NCBI GenBank assembly: GCA_003184365.1
Contig: NKYR01000160.1
Location: 1 to 64,000, forward strand
Reading direction: 5' to 3'
DNA length: 64,000 nucleotides
Source: Evernia prunastri
Taxonomy: Eukaryota > Ascomycota > Lecanoromycetes > Lecanorales > Parmeliaceae
The notes beneath the pieces are model-generated. The model searched no databases and was not told where the DNA came from. It saw only the letters and a program-made list of their open reading frames with translations. Numbering within the stretch: position 1 is the stretch's first letter; the number at the start of each line of letters is the position of its first letter. The translations under genes were made by a program, and so were the position numbers. Below, in pieces: positions 23,362 to 36,150 of this stretch.

Positions 23362-26300
23362 ATGTCTTATTCCCCAATCGGCGATACGATAGCCTTGACA
23401 AAGTTGGCATATGCACTCTACTCCAGAGTCATCGTCGTCGCACGTGATGCTCCAGTGCAGTTTGAAGCCTTATCACAAGATCTTGACGTGTATAAAAGGG
23501 TCTTGTATCGGATTAGATCCCAAATAGATCATGACAACGATCCTTCTTATAGCGTTGTTCTGCAGAATGTCCTAAATCCTTGCTTCAGCACCCTTTACAG
23601 TCTTCGAGACCTGACAACAAAATATGAAAATCTAGGTGAGTATTGCCTTTGAAGCTCTAATACTTTAATTTGCTGATAATTGAAAGCATGGAGTGACCGT
23701 GGCGTTTTCTTCAAGCGCATCTCCTGGGCCAAGGACCAGGATGTAATAAAAGGGTTTCGAGAGAAGTTCAAGGATCATCAGCAGCTCCTCCAGCTCGTCT
23801 TGACGTCGGAAGGCAGGTAAGTGACAGCTATCTCGCTATTCTTTCGAGAACCGTGCTTAAACTTTTCAGAAAGCAACTCAACGAAGCCCAACGTACTCCT
23901 ATAGAAAAAGATGATCAGACTGCCGTTAGCAAATTTGTGCCAGAGATTGATCCAGCGTGCACCTGCGAGTTTCCGTCCATGAAGAGGGCCATTACGACAG
24001 CGACTACGGATTCAGCGAGAACCTTATGCAGCCCTAGAGGAAGTCTATCCAACATATCGCCCAGAGCAGTAAAGTCTGGATATAAGCCATCTCGTGAGAG
24101 AACACTCAGTAGTACAGGGTCTACTTTATATGAGAAGCGGGAGAGCTTGACGCATAAGTCGCGCTCTTACAGCGCTTCTACGGCCAAGACCAGCTGCTCT
24201 AGCTGTCATGATGGGGTAAAGTTGGATGAATCTCCTATAGGTGAGTATCACCATGCATATAGCTTTGGGAATCTTCAAAACAGATACCAATCTTCATTAG
24301 AGGAAGACCCGCCAACCTCCGACCAAGTGTCTCTTCCCATCAAGACTCAACAGCCATTGAAGCTTTTGCAGAGGAGGGAAAAGCACAACGTCGCCTCAAC
24401 TGTCGGAGATGCTTTTCGAAGTAGCGTCGAGAAAACTCCTGTTACCTTGGAAAGGTGGCTTCCATTGGCCATTTGGTGGCTGGTGAAGTCGCGCACCATA
24501 TTCCATATACTGGATAAAAGCGAGGTCAAACGAAGGGGGACGGATCTTTCACAGCATCAAAATCATTGGCACAGTACGGTCTCAGCAGAGCAAGCATATA
24601 CGGATCTGCTCAAGAGCTCCTTCATTTTGGAAGAAATGGTCCTTGATAGAGCAGCGGACGAAGACCTTTCGTATATCAATATCAGAACCATGGTCAAGGA
24701 CCTATCAACCTCTATCCACAAGGATCTCAATGAAATCAGGAACATCCATCGGAAGTTCGAGTCCTTTGAAGGAAGTATCCCTCTCAGTTACGACCTTCAC
24801 CTCCTTGAGAGCTTTGAGCAAACCATAGAGGCAGAAGAAAACATCCCTGCCGCGATAGATGACCCTGACACTGCACTCCGGTGGTTTGAAATAGATCAGG
24901 ACAATGCTGGGATGCAACATGAGAAGGTGCTGTTCCGAACCTTCGTGAATGCGCAGCTTGGCTGCAAGTCCGGTCGATCGAAGTCCTCCAGTGCTCCTTA
25001 CATGCTCTTGGTTTGGACAGCAGCCTATGATTGTGACATATTCGTCTCATTGTGCAATCACCGAGGGTCTGTAAATCTATGTCGGAAATTGGCGGCCGAA
25101 GACCTTGAGAAGTATGAGACCGGTGATGACACTACATCTTTCTCGGTCGATTTTCCAACGCAAGAAGCGGACATCAAATTCCTCAGCGAGGAAGACGCTG
25201 TTGGGTTCTTTACCCAGCCACGAATATTTTTCGCTGCGCTAAAAGAAACCAAACCCCGTCCAGGGGAACTTGCAATTTTTCAGACATCCCTCTTAACATA
25301 CAACGACCCTAGCCCACGGGCACCTTGGGGTGATGGTAGAGCCAAGACTATGGTGTCGAGCAAGACGTCTTCTTGTGGGCTGAGGGTCTTTGAATCGATA
25401 CCTGACAAATGCTGGAAAACCACACGCCGCTTGGTAATCAACACTCCTCCAGATAGCACCAAGCCCGAATGCGTATCCTATTGGCTGCCAGCGGACCAAA
25501 TAAAGATGGTGCGCGGAGACACTAAAGTCACAGTCAGATGGTCAGATTGTGGGCAGTTGAAAAGGAAAGACCTAGGCAACTTTGCCTTTCAGTATTCATA
25601 CGTCTACAAAGCAGACGAGCCCAACCGAAAGATCGACCTAGAGTTCGGCAACGCTTTAGAAGCTCAAAGATTCGAAAACTGCCTTCTTCTCCCCACAGAC
25701 ATGCCGCCGCAGGTCACCACCAAGGTTGAGATACCATCCGCTTTCCAGGACATCAGGATATATCGACTGTTCGACGTTGACGACCCGGACCGGCAATACC
25801 ACTCTATCGCATTGAGCAAGAAGAGTCCGAAGAGCCCGCACACGACAGAAATCTATTACGTCTACAGGGATCTCGACTGGGTCCTCAGCACCGGGAACGA
25901 TGCGCTGACCATCGTAGACTTCCCAACCCTCCGGACCTCACACTACGTCTCCACCATACCCAGGCTGCAATACATGCCGAACGCAAGCGACCCCGCCCCC
26001 GACTTCGGCGACGTGGTCGAGACCTTCAGACCCGCCCGGTTCGAACTGAGCAGCGACCACGACCTGAAGCGCTTCATGCACGGCCTGACGGGCTGGATCC
26101 TCAAGTTCTGCCGCCCCCTCTCCAAGCTCCACCTCGTCGAGACGGGCCGCCTCATCTCGTCGCGGAAGGAGCAGTACAAGGGCGTCGACGTCCAGCTGTG
26201 GGAGAAGGCGGCGGAGGAAGGCCAGTCCCGGATCCAGCTGGCCGTTCGGCTCGAGGGGGAACCGCCCAAGGCCCGCTGGATCACGGCGTCGCTCTTTGAA

Positions 26301-26618
26301 GCCCGCTGCCGCAGCGAACACTCGACGGTGGCGTACAACGTGGAGTTCCAGGCCCTGCCGCTCCGGCGCGGGGCGGAGGTGGACATCAAGCACATGGCCG
26401 CGACGACGCGCGGTCTCAAGGATGAGCCGCAGCAGCAGCAGCCGGCAGGGAGCAAGAAGCGCTGGAAGACGACGTTGACTTTTGCGCAGACGGAACGTGA
26501 GTGGACTATTTCATCCCTGTTTTTGAGACGCGAGGATGAGCTGACGGCGTTGTTATTAGACAAGAATGAGTTCTTGGTGGCTTCAGGCCTCATGGTGTAT
26601 GCGCCCATGATGGGCTGA
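23362..26618 (+). CDS. large protein with NLR-type N-terminal domain
   Basis: Exons 23362-23635, 23687-23816 and 23870-26618 give 1050 residues. A possible fourth intron (26497-26559, 63 nt, in frame) would remove 21 residues near the end. The start SPIGDTIALTKLAYALYSRV followed by RDAPVQFEALSQDL is the helical N-terminal domain found on fungal NLR-like and ankyrin proteins. The remainder (a Ser-rich linker, an alpha-helical middle and a possible PH-like region around DLEFGNALEAQRFENCLLLP) has no NACHT or NB-ARC P-loop that I can find. It may be a signalling adaptor of heterokaryon-incompatibility or innate-immunity type, which is inference only. GC content and codon choice shift strongly upward in its last 700 bp. 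Confidence 0.8.
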
Positions 26619-27375
26619 TGCGTAATTATCATGTATGCTATCTACGACTACTTTTGAGACAGTATGGGTGGGGTATGGCTAGCGTGGGCGGGTGGTGATA
26701 TCCGGTCTTGTGCGGTATGCGTTCTGATGGGGCATAGGGTTTTGAACCACATTTTGGTGCGATGTCATTGAGGGTCTGTGGGAGCGTGTTGAGTGATGGG
26801 ATATACCACTTTTATTTTACATATATTTCTGCTGTATACTTTTGCGCTGTATTATTCTGGGGGACTTCGCCTTCTAGTTGATGCATTGTACAATTTCTGA
26901 TATATAATTGTTATACGCTGATATCAACATCTCAATTGCTGTATACTTAGTAGCACGTCGATGGGAGTACGTTCATGAGACATCTGTTTCGTGGTGTAGA
27001 CCCTCCTTCTAGGATATAGGATCAGGTGATTGTACTAAGATAATCGAAGTAGGAAGCCTCAAGATCTCGCTGGAGACCATTCTCTGGCTGCAGAAATCCA
27101 GAATTAGGGTTTACTCTCTCCCACATCTTAAATAGTTCTTGGGATAATACATAGAATAAGCATTCTTCAACTACAAAAGACCATTATCTAGACCATCGTA
27201 GCTTCCAATCTCAAGCGTCATATTTTCTCCCCCTTTGTGATGCCAAGCCACTAATTTTCAATACATAAGTAAGGTAAGTATCTTGTTTGGACAATTGATC
27301 GCCGAGGTAAGGCTATGCGGGAGAGCGGGAGTGATGGCCATCCGTCAACTCGTCTGTTCTTCCGATGCTGGCAAG
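26619..27375. other. intergenic, no supported gene
   Basis: A T-rich 3' flank followed by the promoter of the ankyrin gene. No coding signal seen. Confidence 0.5.
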
Positions 27376-29988
27376 ATGGATCCTCTATCCATCACTGTCA
27401 GTATCGTCGCATTGATCGGCGCTGCGCAACAGGTCGCCGTTGGTCTGAACAAATTGGCATCGCTACGGGGCGCCCCAGCAGCGGTCCTCGCGCTCAATAA
27501 TGAGCTGTCAGATCTTCGCCTCGTCCTGAGCGAAGCGGAGCCCCTACTGCTCAAGCATGGCCGCGCAACAGCTGCCTCGCAGACGGTTACGTCTACTGTG
27601 GCCAAAGATACTCGACTGAAGCTCAGCGTCGAAGGAGCAAAGGACAAGTTGGTGGAATTGGAGTCAATAATCCAAAATCGGCTGTTGACCCGCTTGGGCG
27701 CAATAGACAAAATGGGCTGGCTCAAGGAGCAGGACAAGATTCGCAAAGCCTTGGAGGACATTCGTGTAGTCAGGCTCAACATTACTGCCATGCTAGGAAT
27801 TGTCACTTCGTGAGTTGCCCTCTTCCTCTCTCACCAGGGGAGGAAACATCTTGGTGTGCTTCTGTCAAATCCGTGACGGACCATGGCCTATGGATCTTCT
27901 CCTGACTTCGATGTATGAGCCATGGCTTAGACTTGCCATTGGACTGACATACGAACAGTTCGGCGTCGTTTCGCCTCGAAACAAGACTTCAGGATGTCCA
28001 GGTTGCCACAGAGCAAGGCCGCGATGCAATATCGCAAAATCTTCTATCTCAGAAAGACACGTTGGAAAAGGCTTTTGCGTATATGAATGCGGCTCAGCAG
28101 AGTTACAATGACAGGCTGAAACGAGTGGAAGCATTGGTACCGGCCAATTCAGATGATGTTGAGAAGAAAAATTGCATCGATTCGGTTTCGGAAAAGCAAG
28201 ACATCTTGAACCAGCGATCTAGCGATGCCGCGGGCTCGTCTCTCCAACTGGATGGCTTTAGCGCTTTACGAATGCGCTTTCTACGACAGCACAGATGCGA
28301 TGCGTCATGTGACTGCAATTGTCACATACACACGCGCGCTCGAAGTCCTCAGATGCTCCAATCTTTAGTCGGTTCTTTGTTTGTTGGCTACACAGGTCTC
28401 CCTGCATTGGCGTCTACATGCTCTAATGCAAAGTGTCGACGCACATCCGAAGGCTTTCTCCAAATTGACTATTTGTTCCCACCGTGGTTTCTCGCCCGTA
28501 TGATATCGATGGCGATGAGATTCAGAGACTCAAAGATCCCAGACCTCTCTATGCGTGTGTTGAACGTACGCAGCTCATACGAGGCTGTTTTCCTAAGTGC
28601 TCGTGAAGGCGACGCAGGATTGATTAGACACCTTCTGACTGTGAAACAAGCTTCGGTTCAAGATGTAACTCATGACTCCGGGCATACGCCGTTACATGTA
28701 GGTACCACGAGCCCTCCTCAGAGCCCGATGCTAATTCTTGGTCCCAGTTTGCTGTCGGAAAAAGCAACGTTGAAGTAATCGAAGTACTTCTCCAAATGGG
28801 ATCTGACCCGCATTTGGAAAATCGAACGCAAGAGTATGTTTAAGAACTCGATTCCACTCTTTCTCCTCACTGACTGAACCAAGGACGCCCTATGATATGG
28901 CCTGGAACATCATTCTCTGCTCTCAAGGAACTCCCAATGCTTCCGCTTGGCGCGTTGACGAGATCCGCGCTCTGTTCCCCACTGCGGATAGCGTAGAAGA
29001 CAGACGAAGATTCACGCGCATTCACAAAGTCGTGTTACAGATACTACATCTAGATCTAGAAAAGGAATTGCTGCGCGACCCCTCGATCATCGATCAGGTG
29101 GATGTAGATGGAAGAACTGCGCTGTCATGGGCTGCGGCGCGTGGAGACAGCAAATCCGTTGAGGCGCTCCTCCGCCATGGAGCGTCCCCAGATAGAGCTG
29201 ATCGAATAGGCCAGGGGCCTCTCCGTCAGGCAATGAAGGCTCACGACCCGAGCTGCGTGGAACTTCTTCTTGCTTACGGCGCCAAGGTTGATCATCGAGA
29301 CAATTGGAAGCAGACGGCTCTGCAAAGCGCCATGTACTATTCCGATCCTGTCGCCTTCGCTTTACCGCTTCTCAAGGCAGGCGCCCTCGTCAATGCCCGA
29401 GATAGCCGAGGGCATTTTCCGCTCCTCGAGGCGGTAAGGATCAACCACGTGGGAGCAGTGAGGCTCCTCTTAGACCACGGAGCTGACGTCGACGGCGCCA
29501 ATGATGCGGGCTTCACTTCTTTGCATCAGGCCGTACGCTACAACAGCCACGAAGCCTTGTCTGCGCTTCTCGAAGCAGATGCGGATTGCGCGGCACGCGA
29601 TCGCAAAGGCCAAACGGTGCTGCACTGGGCTGCCGAGTTTGCCGACCTGCCGACGATCAGCATCCTTGGCTGTGAACGGCTTCATGGTCTCAATGCAGAT
29701 GATAAATGCGACAACGGCCTCAATGCGATCGATATCGCCGAGAGGAGACGCGGCGAGGAGGAAAAGGGAGGACAGAACACGGTCGATTCGCAGTGGATCA
29801 CCGCCTTTTCCGACCTCCTGGAAAGCCTCATGGCATTCGCCACGCCCAAGTCGGCATTGAGCTACACCGGAAGCGCCAGCTCCGAAGATTTCTTCATGGA
29901 CGCCCTGCAGAAGCTGGCCTTTGAAGATCTGGCGGAGTTGGCGGAGAACGGACAGATCGCGCATGTGACGGATATCTCTCAGCGATAA
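27376..29988 (+). CDS. ankyrin-repeat protein with NLR-type N-terminal domain
   Basis: Exons 27376-27809, 27959-28697, 28748-28833 and 28884-29988 close to 787 residues. The first 140 residues begin MDPLSITVSIVALIGAAQQV, a fungal NLR/ankyrin N-terminal helical domain. Then come a coiled-coil-like stretch, a Cys/His-rich patch (RCDASCDCNCHIH) and an isolated ankyrin unit around GHTPLH..FAVGKSNVEVI. A block of about six repeats follows (DVDGRTALSWAAARGDSKSV, QTALQSAMYYSDP, GHFPLLEAVRINHVGAVRLL, GFTSLHQAVRYNSHEALSAL, GQTVLHWAAEFADL). No nucleotide-binding domain lies between. It is likely a protein-interaction scaffold of the fungal NLR-related class. It sits in tandem with another gene with the same kind of N-terminus. 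Confidence 0.9.
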
Positions 29989-31614
29989 ACGCGATACCAG
30001 ATGTCAAGATTTGGAGATCCGGAGGCGAATGGCCTTTGACCCTGGTTGGTGATCAGCGATTGGAGGTCGCAAAAGGTGCAAAGTACGCGAAAGGGACATG
30101 CTACGGGCTCGCTATGAGCATCACCACAGTAAGTACGCTGCGGGACAACAGGCTTCGAGGCCCCACGTCCCTTCCAGTAGAACGGCTGGTATCACTTTCT
30201 GTGGCCCTGGGTACCCAACCGAGCGTGGCGCTTTCGGCTTCAGGGATCCCATTCTATCGCTGCAAGCAGAAACCTGTCTAGTAGTGAGTGTTCGGGCCTG
30301 TGAGCGCATCGCTTCTGACCGGGCTATCGTGAGGTACGTCGGAAAGGGGCGAGGGGATCTTGGGGGGGAAAGGACTTGGATGGGGGCAAGGGTTGGTTGT
30401 GTTGGTTGGCTTGGCTTAGGAGAGTGGGGATGGGACGGGCTGGTTATCTCGTTTGTCGTTTCATTAGGGGCGGGGACGGACTTTAATGTCATGCCGGACA
30501 GGACTCAGCTTCGCATAATGAAGTGGGTTAATTAGCACGGGTGTGTGTGTGTGTCTACCTACCTGCCTACAAAACAGATCATCTCCGACTGTTGAGGTTG
30601 GAATCTGAAGGAATAATTGCTTCTCCAACTATGAAGCGATGAGCTACTTTTGCCTTGTAAAGGCCATGCTCATTTGTCACCGTCAAGGGTAGCTACAATA
30701 CAGTTCTGCAGCAACTCCCAACACCTACTCAGCTGAAGGGCAGCGTATCGCGCGATTGTAAGACTGCTAGACTTACTCTTGGAAGAAAAAAGACATAGAT
30801 GATTCCAGTATACACTGCTCTGCAAGGCTTCGTCTAATAAGTTGATCGTGCTCATGTTGTAACCGTGGTTGAGAACGAACCGATGAGAAGGGACAGGGGC
30901 CAAACGGTCGTATGTGAGCTGGGAAAGTAAGATCTATGTCGGTATCACATCGACTTCACCGTCCCTTGCTCCTCAAAAGAACACGCCTTCATGACGCAGT
31001 GATATGACCGGAGCGAGAATCTGTAAGATCTCGCTCAGGACAAAATCTCCCGCAGCGGCAAAAATGATGGTTTGCTTGATTGCTTTTCAAGCGAGGGAAC
31101 ATGCTGGTTTTCCTTCAGCGGCCTACCTGCTCTACATGCCCCGAACCTAGAAGCTCGGTCTCTGATCCTATCTTCTCTGAAGGTCGCTCGCGAGACAGCT
31201 TTCGTGGACGGGATACCTGATGGAGAGCTCCTGCGCCGTTTCTTCGTCAGCTTGCTGATTCCGTCTTGTCGGCCATGCCTCGACAATGGTTATTCGTCTT
31301 CAATGTTTTATTCATGTTCCCGCAGCGGCTCCAAATCCATCGTGCCCTACCATGGCCTTGTAGTTCTTCGAAGGTCTATTTCATTCCCTCGGGATTTGCC
31401 AGGGTGCAGGTACCCATGGAATCTTCGGTACGTCGCCAGGATCACGTGTCAAGGATTGGGGGATGATCGAGAACGGGAACGCTAGTTTTAGCGTGTGCGG
31501 TTTACTCCGTACAGGTACCGATTTTTCCGTCAGTGTTTACAGTCCCCCTCTCTATGTATTCACTATGTAAATAAGCAGGCGAAGACGATTCAGGGCTCAA
31601 CTTCTGGTATCAAA
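29989..31614. other. intergenic, no supported gene
   Basis: Several short overlapping frames with no domain. A (gt)n microsatellite of about seven units lies near 30541, followed by tacctacctgcctac. The right end is the dynactin p24 promoter. Confidence 0.45.
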
Positions 31615-32312
31615 ATGAGCGAGACTGAGACAGACACTGCACTCGCCACGCTCGACTCTCTCGAAGCTCGCCTGCAGAAGGTCCAGTGGTACCTCAGCGG
31701 CACTGATGAAGGGGAGGATACCCTCCGGGAAGTGACAGCGCAGGGGCAGGACTACACCGTGCAGGCTCGACTGGCTCGGCTGGAAAACAACTTGGGCAAG
31801 CTTTCTTCGAGATCGCCATTCATACGAGATCTCCTCCAGCTACGTTCGTATCCCTACCTGATTTAACCTTTTTCAGCTAATAAGGAACAACAGGCGCTTC
31901 GTATCCTGATCTCTTCCATCCTACAAGCACCGACGTTCCCACTACGCTATCTACGCCGGAAATACTAGCGATCGTCGACTCGTGTGCTCCATCCTACCAG
32001 ATCACCGCCTCACGCCTCAACGCCATCAAAGACCTGCCAATCCCTCCGGCCGAGGCTTCTGCTTCGTTGATCTCGCTACATCCACGATTATCGAAGCTGG
32101 AGGCTCTGCAGGACGAACAGGCAAAGGATATGGCGGACTTGAGGGCAAGGAGTGCGAGGGCGATCCAGAGGTGGTACGAGCTGGGTGTACTGGGACAAAG
32201 CGAGTGCTGGACCGAGTGGGAGGGGAGGGTTATGGAGGTGGAGAAGAGGGTCAGGAGGGAAGAGGGTCGGATGGCGAAAGAGGTGGAGGAGGAACAGGCT
32301 TACGGGGAGTGA
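31615..32312 (+). CDS. ro-10: dynactin subunit 3 (p24, RO-10 type)
   Basis: Two exons (31615-31843 and 31894-32312) give 215 residues. The start is TLDSLEARLQKVQWYLSG, and the body is almost entirely alpha-helical and coiled-coil (ARLARLENNLGKL, HPRLSKLEALQDEQAKDMAD, RRWYELGV-type AIQRWYELGVL). This is the layout of dynactin p24/p22 (RO-10 in Neurospora), a shoulder component of the dynactin complex that couples dynein to cargo and is needed for nuclear distribution in hyphae. The donor is gttcgt and the acceptor caacag; the donor is slightly off consensus but the frame closes exactly. Confidence 0.85.
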
Positions 32313-33948
32313 TACCTGTCTTTGACGAGCGAGAAGGCTGAACTTGGGGACAAAGGGGTGTGAAGTCCGGGCTGTGTTGAGATTTGCATCAGGCCAAGTA
32401 TGCTGGACTCGCCAGGCTTCAGCAAGGTGTATCGCTTCCAACCTGCACAGCGCCTCAAGGGACCGAGCAGATCAGGCATTGGTACTTTGATGGTCTACGT
32501 TTACCCGCAACAGAAACCTGAGTGATCTCCGAGACAAAGAGGCTTTGAATCTCGGGAAGAGTCCAAGCGGGCGTAAGAGGGAGTCGCGTTGGTGTTTAGG
32601 CCGCTCGGGACAAGCGCAGCGCATGCATGAGCACACAGTTCCGCCCGGAAGAATAAAGGGGGGGACGGGAGTGGAAATGCGAAACTGGAAGCGCCCAGTC
32701 CGGCTGTGCTATTGGGATGGATTTAGAACAAAGGGATAGAATTTGATACTTTAATGGCTTCTTATTCGGAAGACAAAGCCTGGGATAAGGTAGGTATGTG
32801 AGAGTACGAGAGTATGAGAGTAGTATGCTAGTATGAAGAGCAAGAGGAGCGTTTTTGTCTTTTTTTTTTGAGTGGGTCCTACTGTGCTACCATCCTATCG
32901 GCTTGGTCTGGACCTTCCCCACTCGTAACTCGGAAAGTTGGTTCCTGAAATTAGCGCTGTCGTGATATCAAGAATCGATACGGGTATATTACACTCAGCC
33001 TTGTAATCTCCACCGCCACACTCTCCACCCGTTCCTTCATCAGGCTGCGTTTTCTTTTATTATTGCGCGGGGAAGGTACGTACTCGTTAGTTGTAAGCAG
33101 TAATGATAGAGGACAGACAATATTAATATTGATACGATGATGACAATCATAATAATGAGGAATAATACGCTTAATTAATACTTACCTTAGTCCTGTCAGC
33201 TTACTCCAAACATCACTCACTCATCGCTTCTTAGAAGTTGTGATTCCTTCCTTCTCAGCAGCGTCTAATAGGTAAGTTCAAATATTGATAATAACCAAGT
33301 AAAGTATTGATCCATTGTCAATTCATTGGAACAATAATTGGAAAGTCCCTCGAGAGGTTTCACCGTGTCATGTCAGTCCTAAGGTAAAGTAATTAAGTCC
33401 GTAACACCGTACGGAGTACCTAAGTCCTAGGGTTTAAATTTAGGAAGGCGCTTGCGTAAAGGTACGAGTACGCCGTACTCTACCAAAAAATCCCCAAATA
33501 CCAACCCAACCTGAAACGGCAGCCGAACCACTCCTCTTGTCTCTTGGGATCTTGTCGCAAACTTCCACATAACCTTTCTAACCAAATCACCAACATCCAC
33601 TCCTCTTCACCACATTACACTCCTTTCAATACTCCGTCTTGCTTCACCATACTAATACTCCTGCTGCTTGCTACTCAGTCGGCCAATACCTCACTTCGCA
33701 CTTCCTTGGCCAGTGCGACAATTCAACCACTCAATCAATCCCCTCACCACGCCGCTCATCCTCACCAACCTTTTCCAACAATAACAGCAATTCACCACAC
33801 TCCTTCTTCATATCTCAACAGAACGACCAAATCCCTTCATCTACCACCAGGCGAGAAAGAGAAAGATTGCGCGGAATAGGTACACTGTTGTCAAAGGAAA
33901 AAAGCATTGCATGCGAGGAGGACATTGGACATTGGATCGGGCTTCTCT
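32313..33948. other. intergenic, no supported gene
   Basis: This is a long upstream region of SHO1. It includes an AT-rich stretch around 33100-33200 and a pyrimidine-rich, frame-open but domain-free stretch around 33540-33880 that is most likely 5' leader. Confidence 0.45.
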
Positions 33949-35217
33949 ATGCCCTCATCGTACGACAGCTATCATTCGCCATCGCTTCACAAGATGAATG
34001 GCAATCTGGAAGCCAACGCCGGCAGAGGAGGTTTCCGGAGGTTTAGCTTTGGTAAATACCTCGTCTCAGCCGGGAAACATACACCCACTAAACGTTTCCA
34101 GGACACATCGTTGGAGACCCGTTCGCGCTTGCCACCATATCCATAGCATACGTACGTCTTCTTTCACGACACGATGGGCGGCAGGGGGGAAAAAATAAGC
34201 TGACAGATACCTCGGACAGCTTGCGTGGCTCATCACTTTTATCGCCTCCATCATCTCCGCGGTCAAAGGCAACTTTCCAAACTTCGCATGGTGGGCAATT
34301 GCATACCTGTTCTGCGTCATTGTCGGCGTTTTTGTGGTGGTGGGGTCGGACGCGACACAAACATACCATGTTGCTGTACGCAAACCATTTCACCAGATGC
34401 CCGCAGACTGCTGATCCTGGACAGATTGTTGGATTCTTAGCCGCCGGTCTCACCTACTCCACGTCCATCATAAATGATTTGGTGTACTCTCCACAAGGCG
34501 ACAGGGAAGCCGCAGCAGCTGGCTTCATATTGCTTTCCATGGTCATGGTCAGCCATCTCATCTGCGGTACCCTTGCGGCTTATTAACATTATACAGATCG
34601 TGTGGATCTTCTACTTCGGCTCAACGCCTCAGGCTACTCACCGAGGCTACATCGACTCCTTTGCCTTGCACAAGGATCAGCAACGTGGCTCAACGCGCAA
34701 CAGCAGACCCATAAGTCCACACTACGCCCCTGGTGCACAAGAAACAACCCACATGGGCAATCACGCGCCGCAAATGTACACTTCAGCACAGTTGAACGGC
34801 TTTGAGACCTCGTCGCCCGTATCAGGCTACCCAGGGGGTCTGGCAGGCCAACAAAGCTCACAACCACGCTTTGGACAGGGGGCCCGATCCGTATCACCAA
34901 CAAACCAGACAACAACCACAGCAGCACCTATGGGTGGAATGGCCTCCGACCACCATGACCCAAGAAATGACGTTACATCTCCCACAGAATACCCTTACCG
35001 TGCAAAGGCAATCTACTCTTACGAAGCCAACCCGGACGATGCCAACGAGATCAGTTTCTCGAAGCATGAGATCCTGGAGGTTTCGGACGTGAGCGGAAGA
35101 TGGTGGCAAGCAAAGAAGGAGACTGGCGAGACAGGTGAGCGTCCTGCATCAGCGACATGAATCAATACTGACTACCCAATAGGTATCGCACCCTCCAATT
35201 ACCTGATCTTGTTGTGA
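33949..35217 (+). CDS. SHO1: osmosensor Sho1
   Basis: Six exons (33949-34051, 34102-34151, 34220-34375, 34425-34547, 34597-35134, 35183-35217) close to 334 residues. Sho1 is a plasma-membrane scaffold of the HOG MAP-kinase pathway that also feeds filamentous-growth signalling. Four helices (about 40-64, 72-94, 104-121, 132-152) include GDPFALATISIAYLAWLITF and GNFPNFAWWAIAYLF. After a Ser/Pro/Gln-rich linker comes the SH3 domain (about 273-334, YRAKAIYSYEANPDDANEIS, GRWWQAKKETGETG, IAPSNYLILL), which binds Pbs2. The last exon codes only the final 11 residues of the SH3 fold. Confidence 0.95.
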
Positions 35218-36150
35218 TGCATTATACCCAGTGATTTTACTACGGCTTCTACGACTCTTTCTCTGCAAATAGATAGCAGAGGAATTCTTATCCTTAAATT
35301 TACGGGTGGTTTCTTGAGCTGCTTTTTGTCGTCGACATATCATGTCGGTTTGCAGGAACTCTGAGGGTTGGTCCATGGCGCTGGAATATTCACGGTTGCG
35401 ACCATATCTTGGGGGGGGTCCTCTCTCCAACGAATGGGACGCTGAAAAACTTTGAAGGTTCACATCAGAGCGATAGGGTTACTTTGATTTGCGGCGTTTT
35501 GATACAATGCACGATTATATGCCCCAAGGGCGGGCAGGTACAGTCTACATCGAGCAATCAAAATGTGTTTACACTTGAGCCTCCGGGCCCCCGGTTCTTT
35601 TTGAAGTGATAGCCTCCTCCATTCGCTCTCCGGCCGACACCAGAGGGACGTGAAGGCTGTGACTCCCGTTTTCTGTGTCACTTGTGTCGTTGTTTACCTC
35701 GTGCCATGAGCAGGTCTGAAGCTTCTGTAGCGCATGTGAGGTGGGCGATGATATGATCCGTGGTATACCGCCCGTTGAACACGTCGAAGGTACGTATTCA
35801 AGGAATATAATTCCTATAGTGCAAGACCATCACGTTCAACGATTGAAGACTCAACAAGGAGACATCAAGGTGTTGTCAATCAGAGGGTGCAAGAGGAGCG
35901 AAAGCTTCACTTCCACAGCACCAGACTTCAGTCCGGCAGAAGTATTGCAAGTACACGGGTGTTTTGATGAATAAGATTGGTTGAGGCTGTCACGGGGTCA
36001 AGACCCCCGCATGTATGTCTCATATCCATTCAACCACGCCAAACCTTCACCATTCTGTTCTCTCCTTCAACCGACTTGCTTCATTAGTTGCTCCCACCGA
36101 CATTTTCAAAGGCATATCTGTAGCAGCTTTAACCGTGAGACACTTCTACC
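35218..36150. other. intergenic, no supported gene
   Basis: SHO1 3' flank and short frames without family resemblance. The start of the RBR-like locus to the right is not visible. Confidence 0.45.

Noticed and set aside
26497..26559. Fourth intron in the large NLR-type gene
   Set aside because: It has gtgagt..ctgac..ttag signals and is a multiple of three, so the frame is open either way; left undecided and not used for the coordinates.
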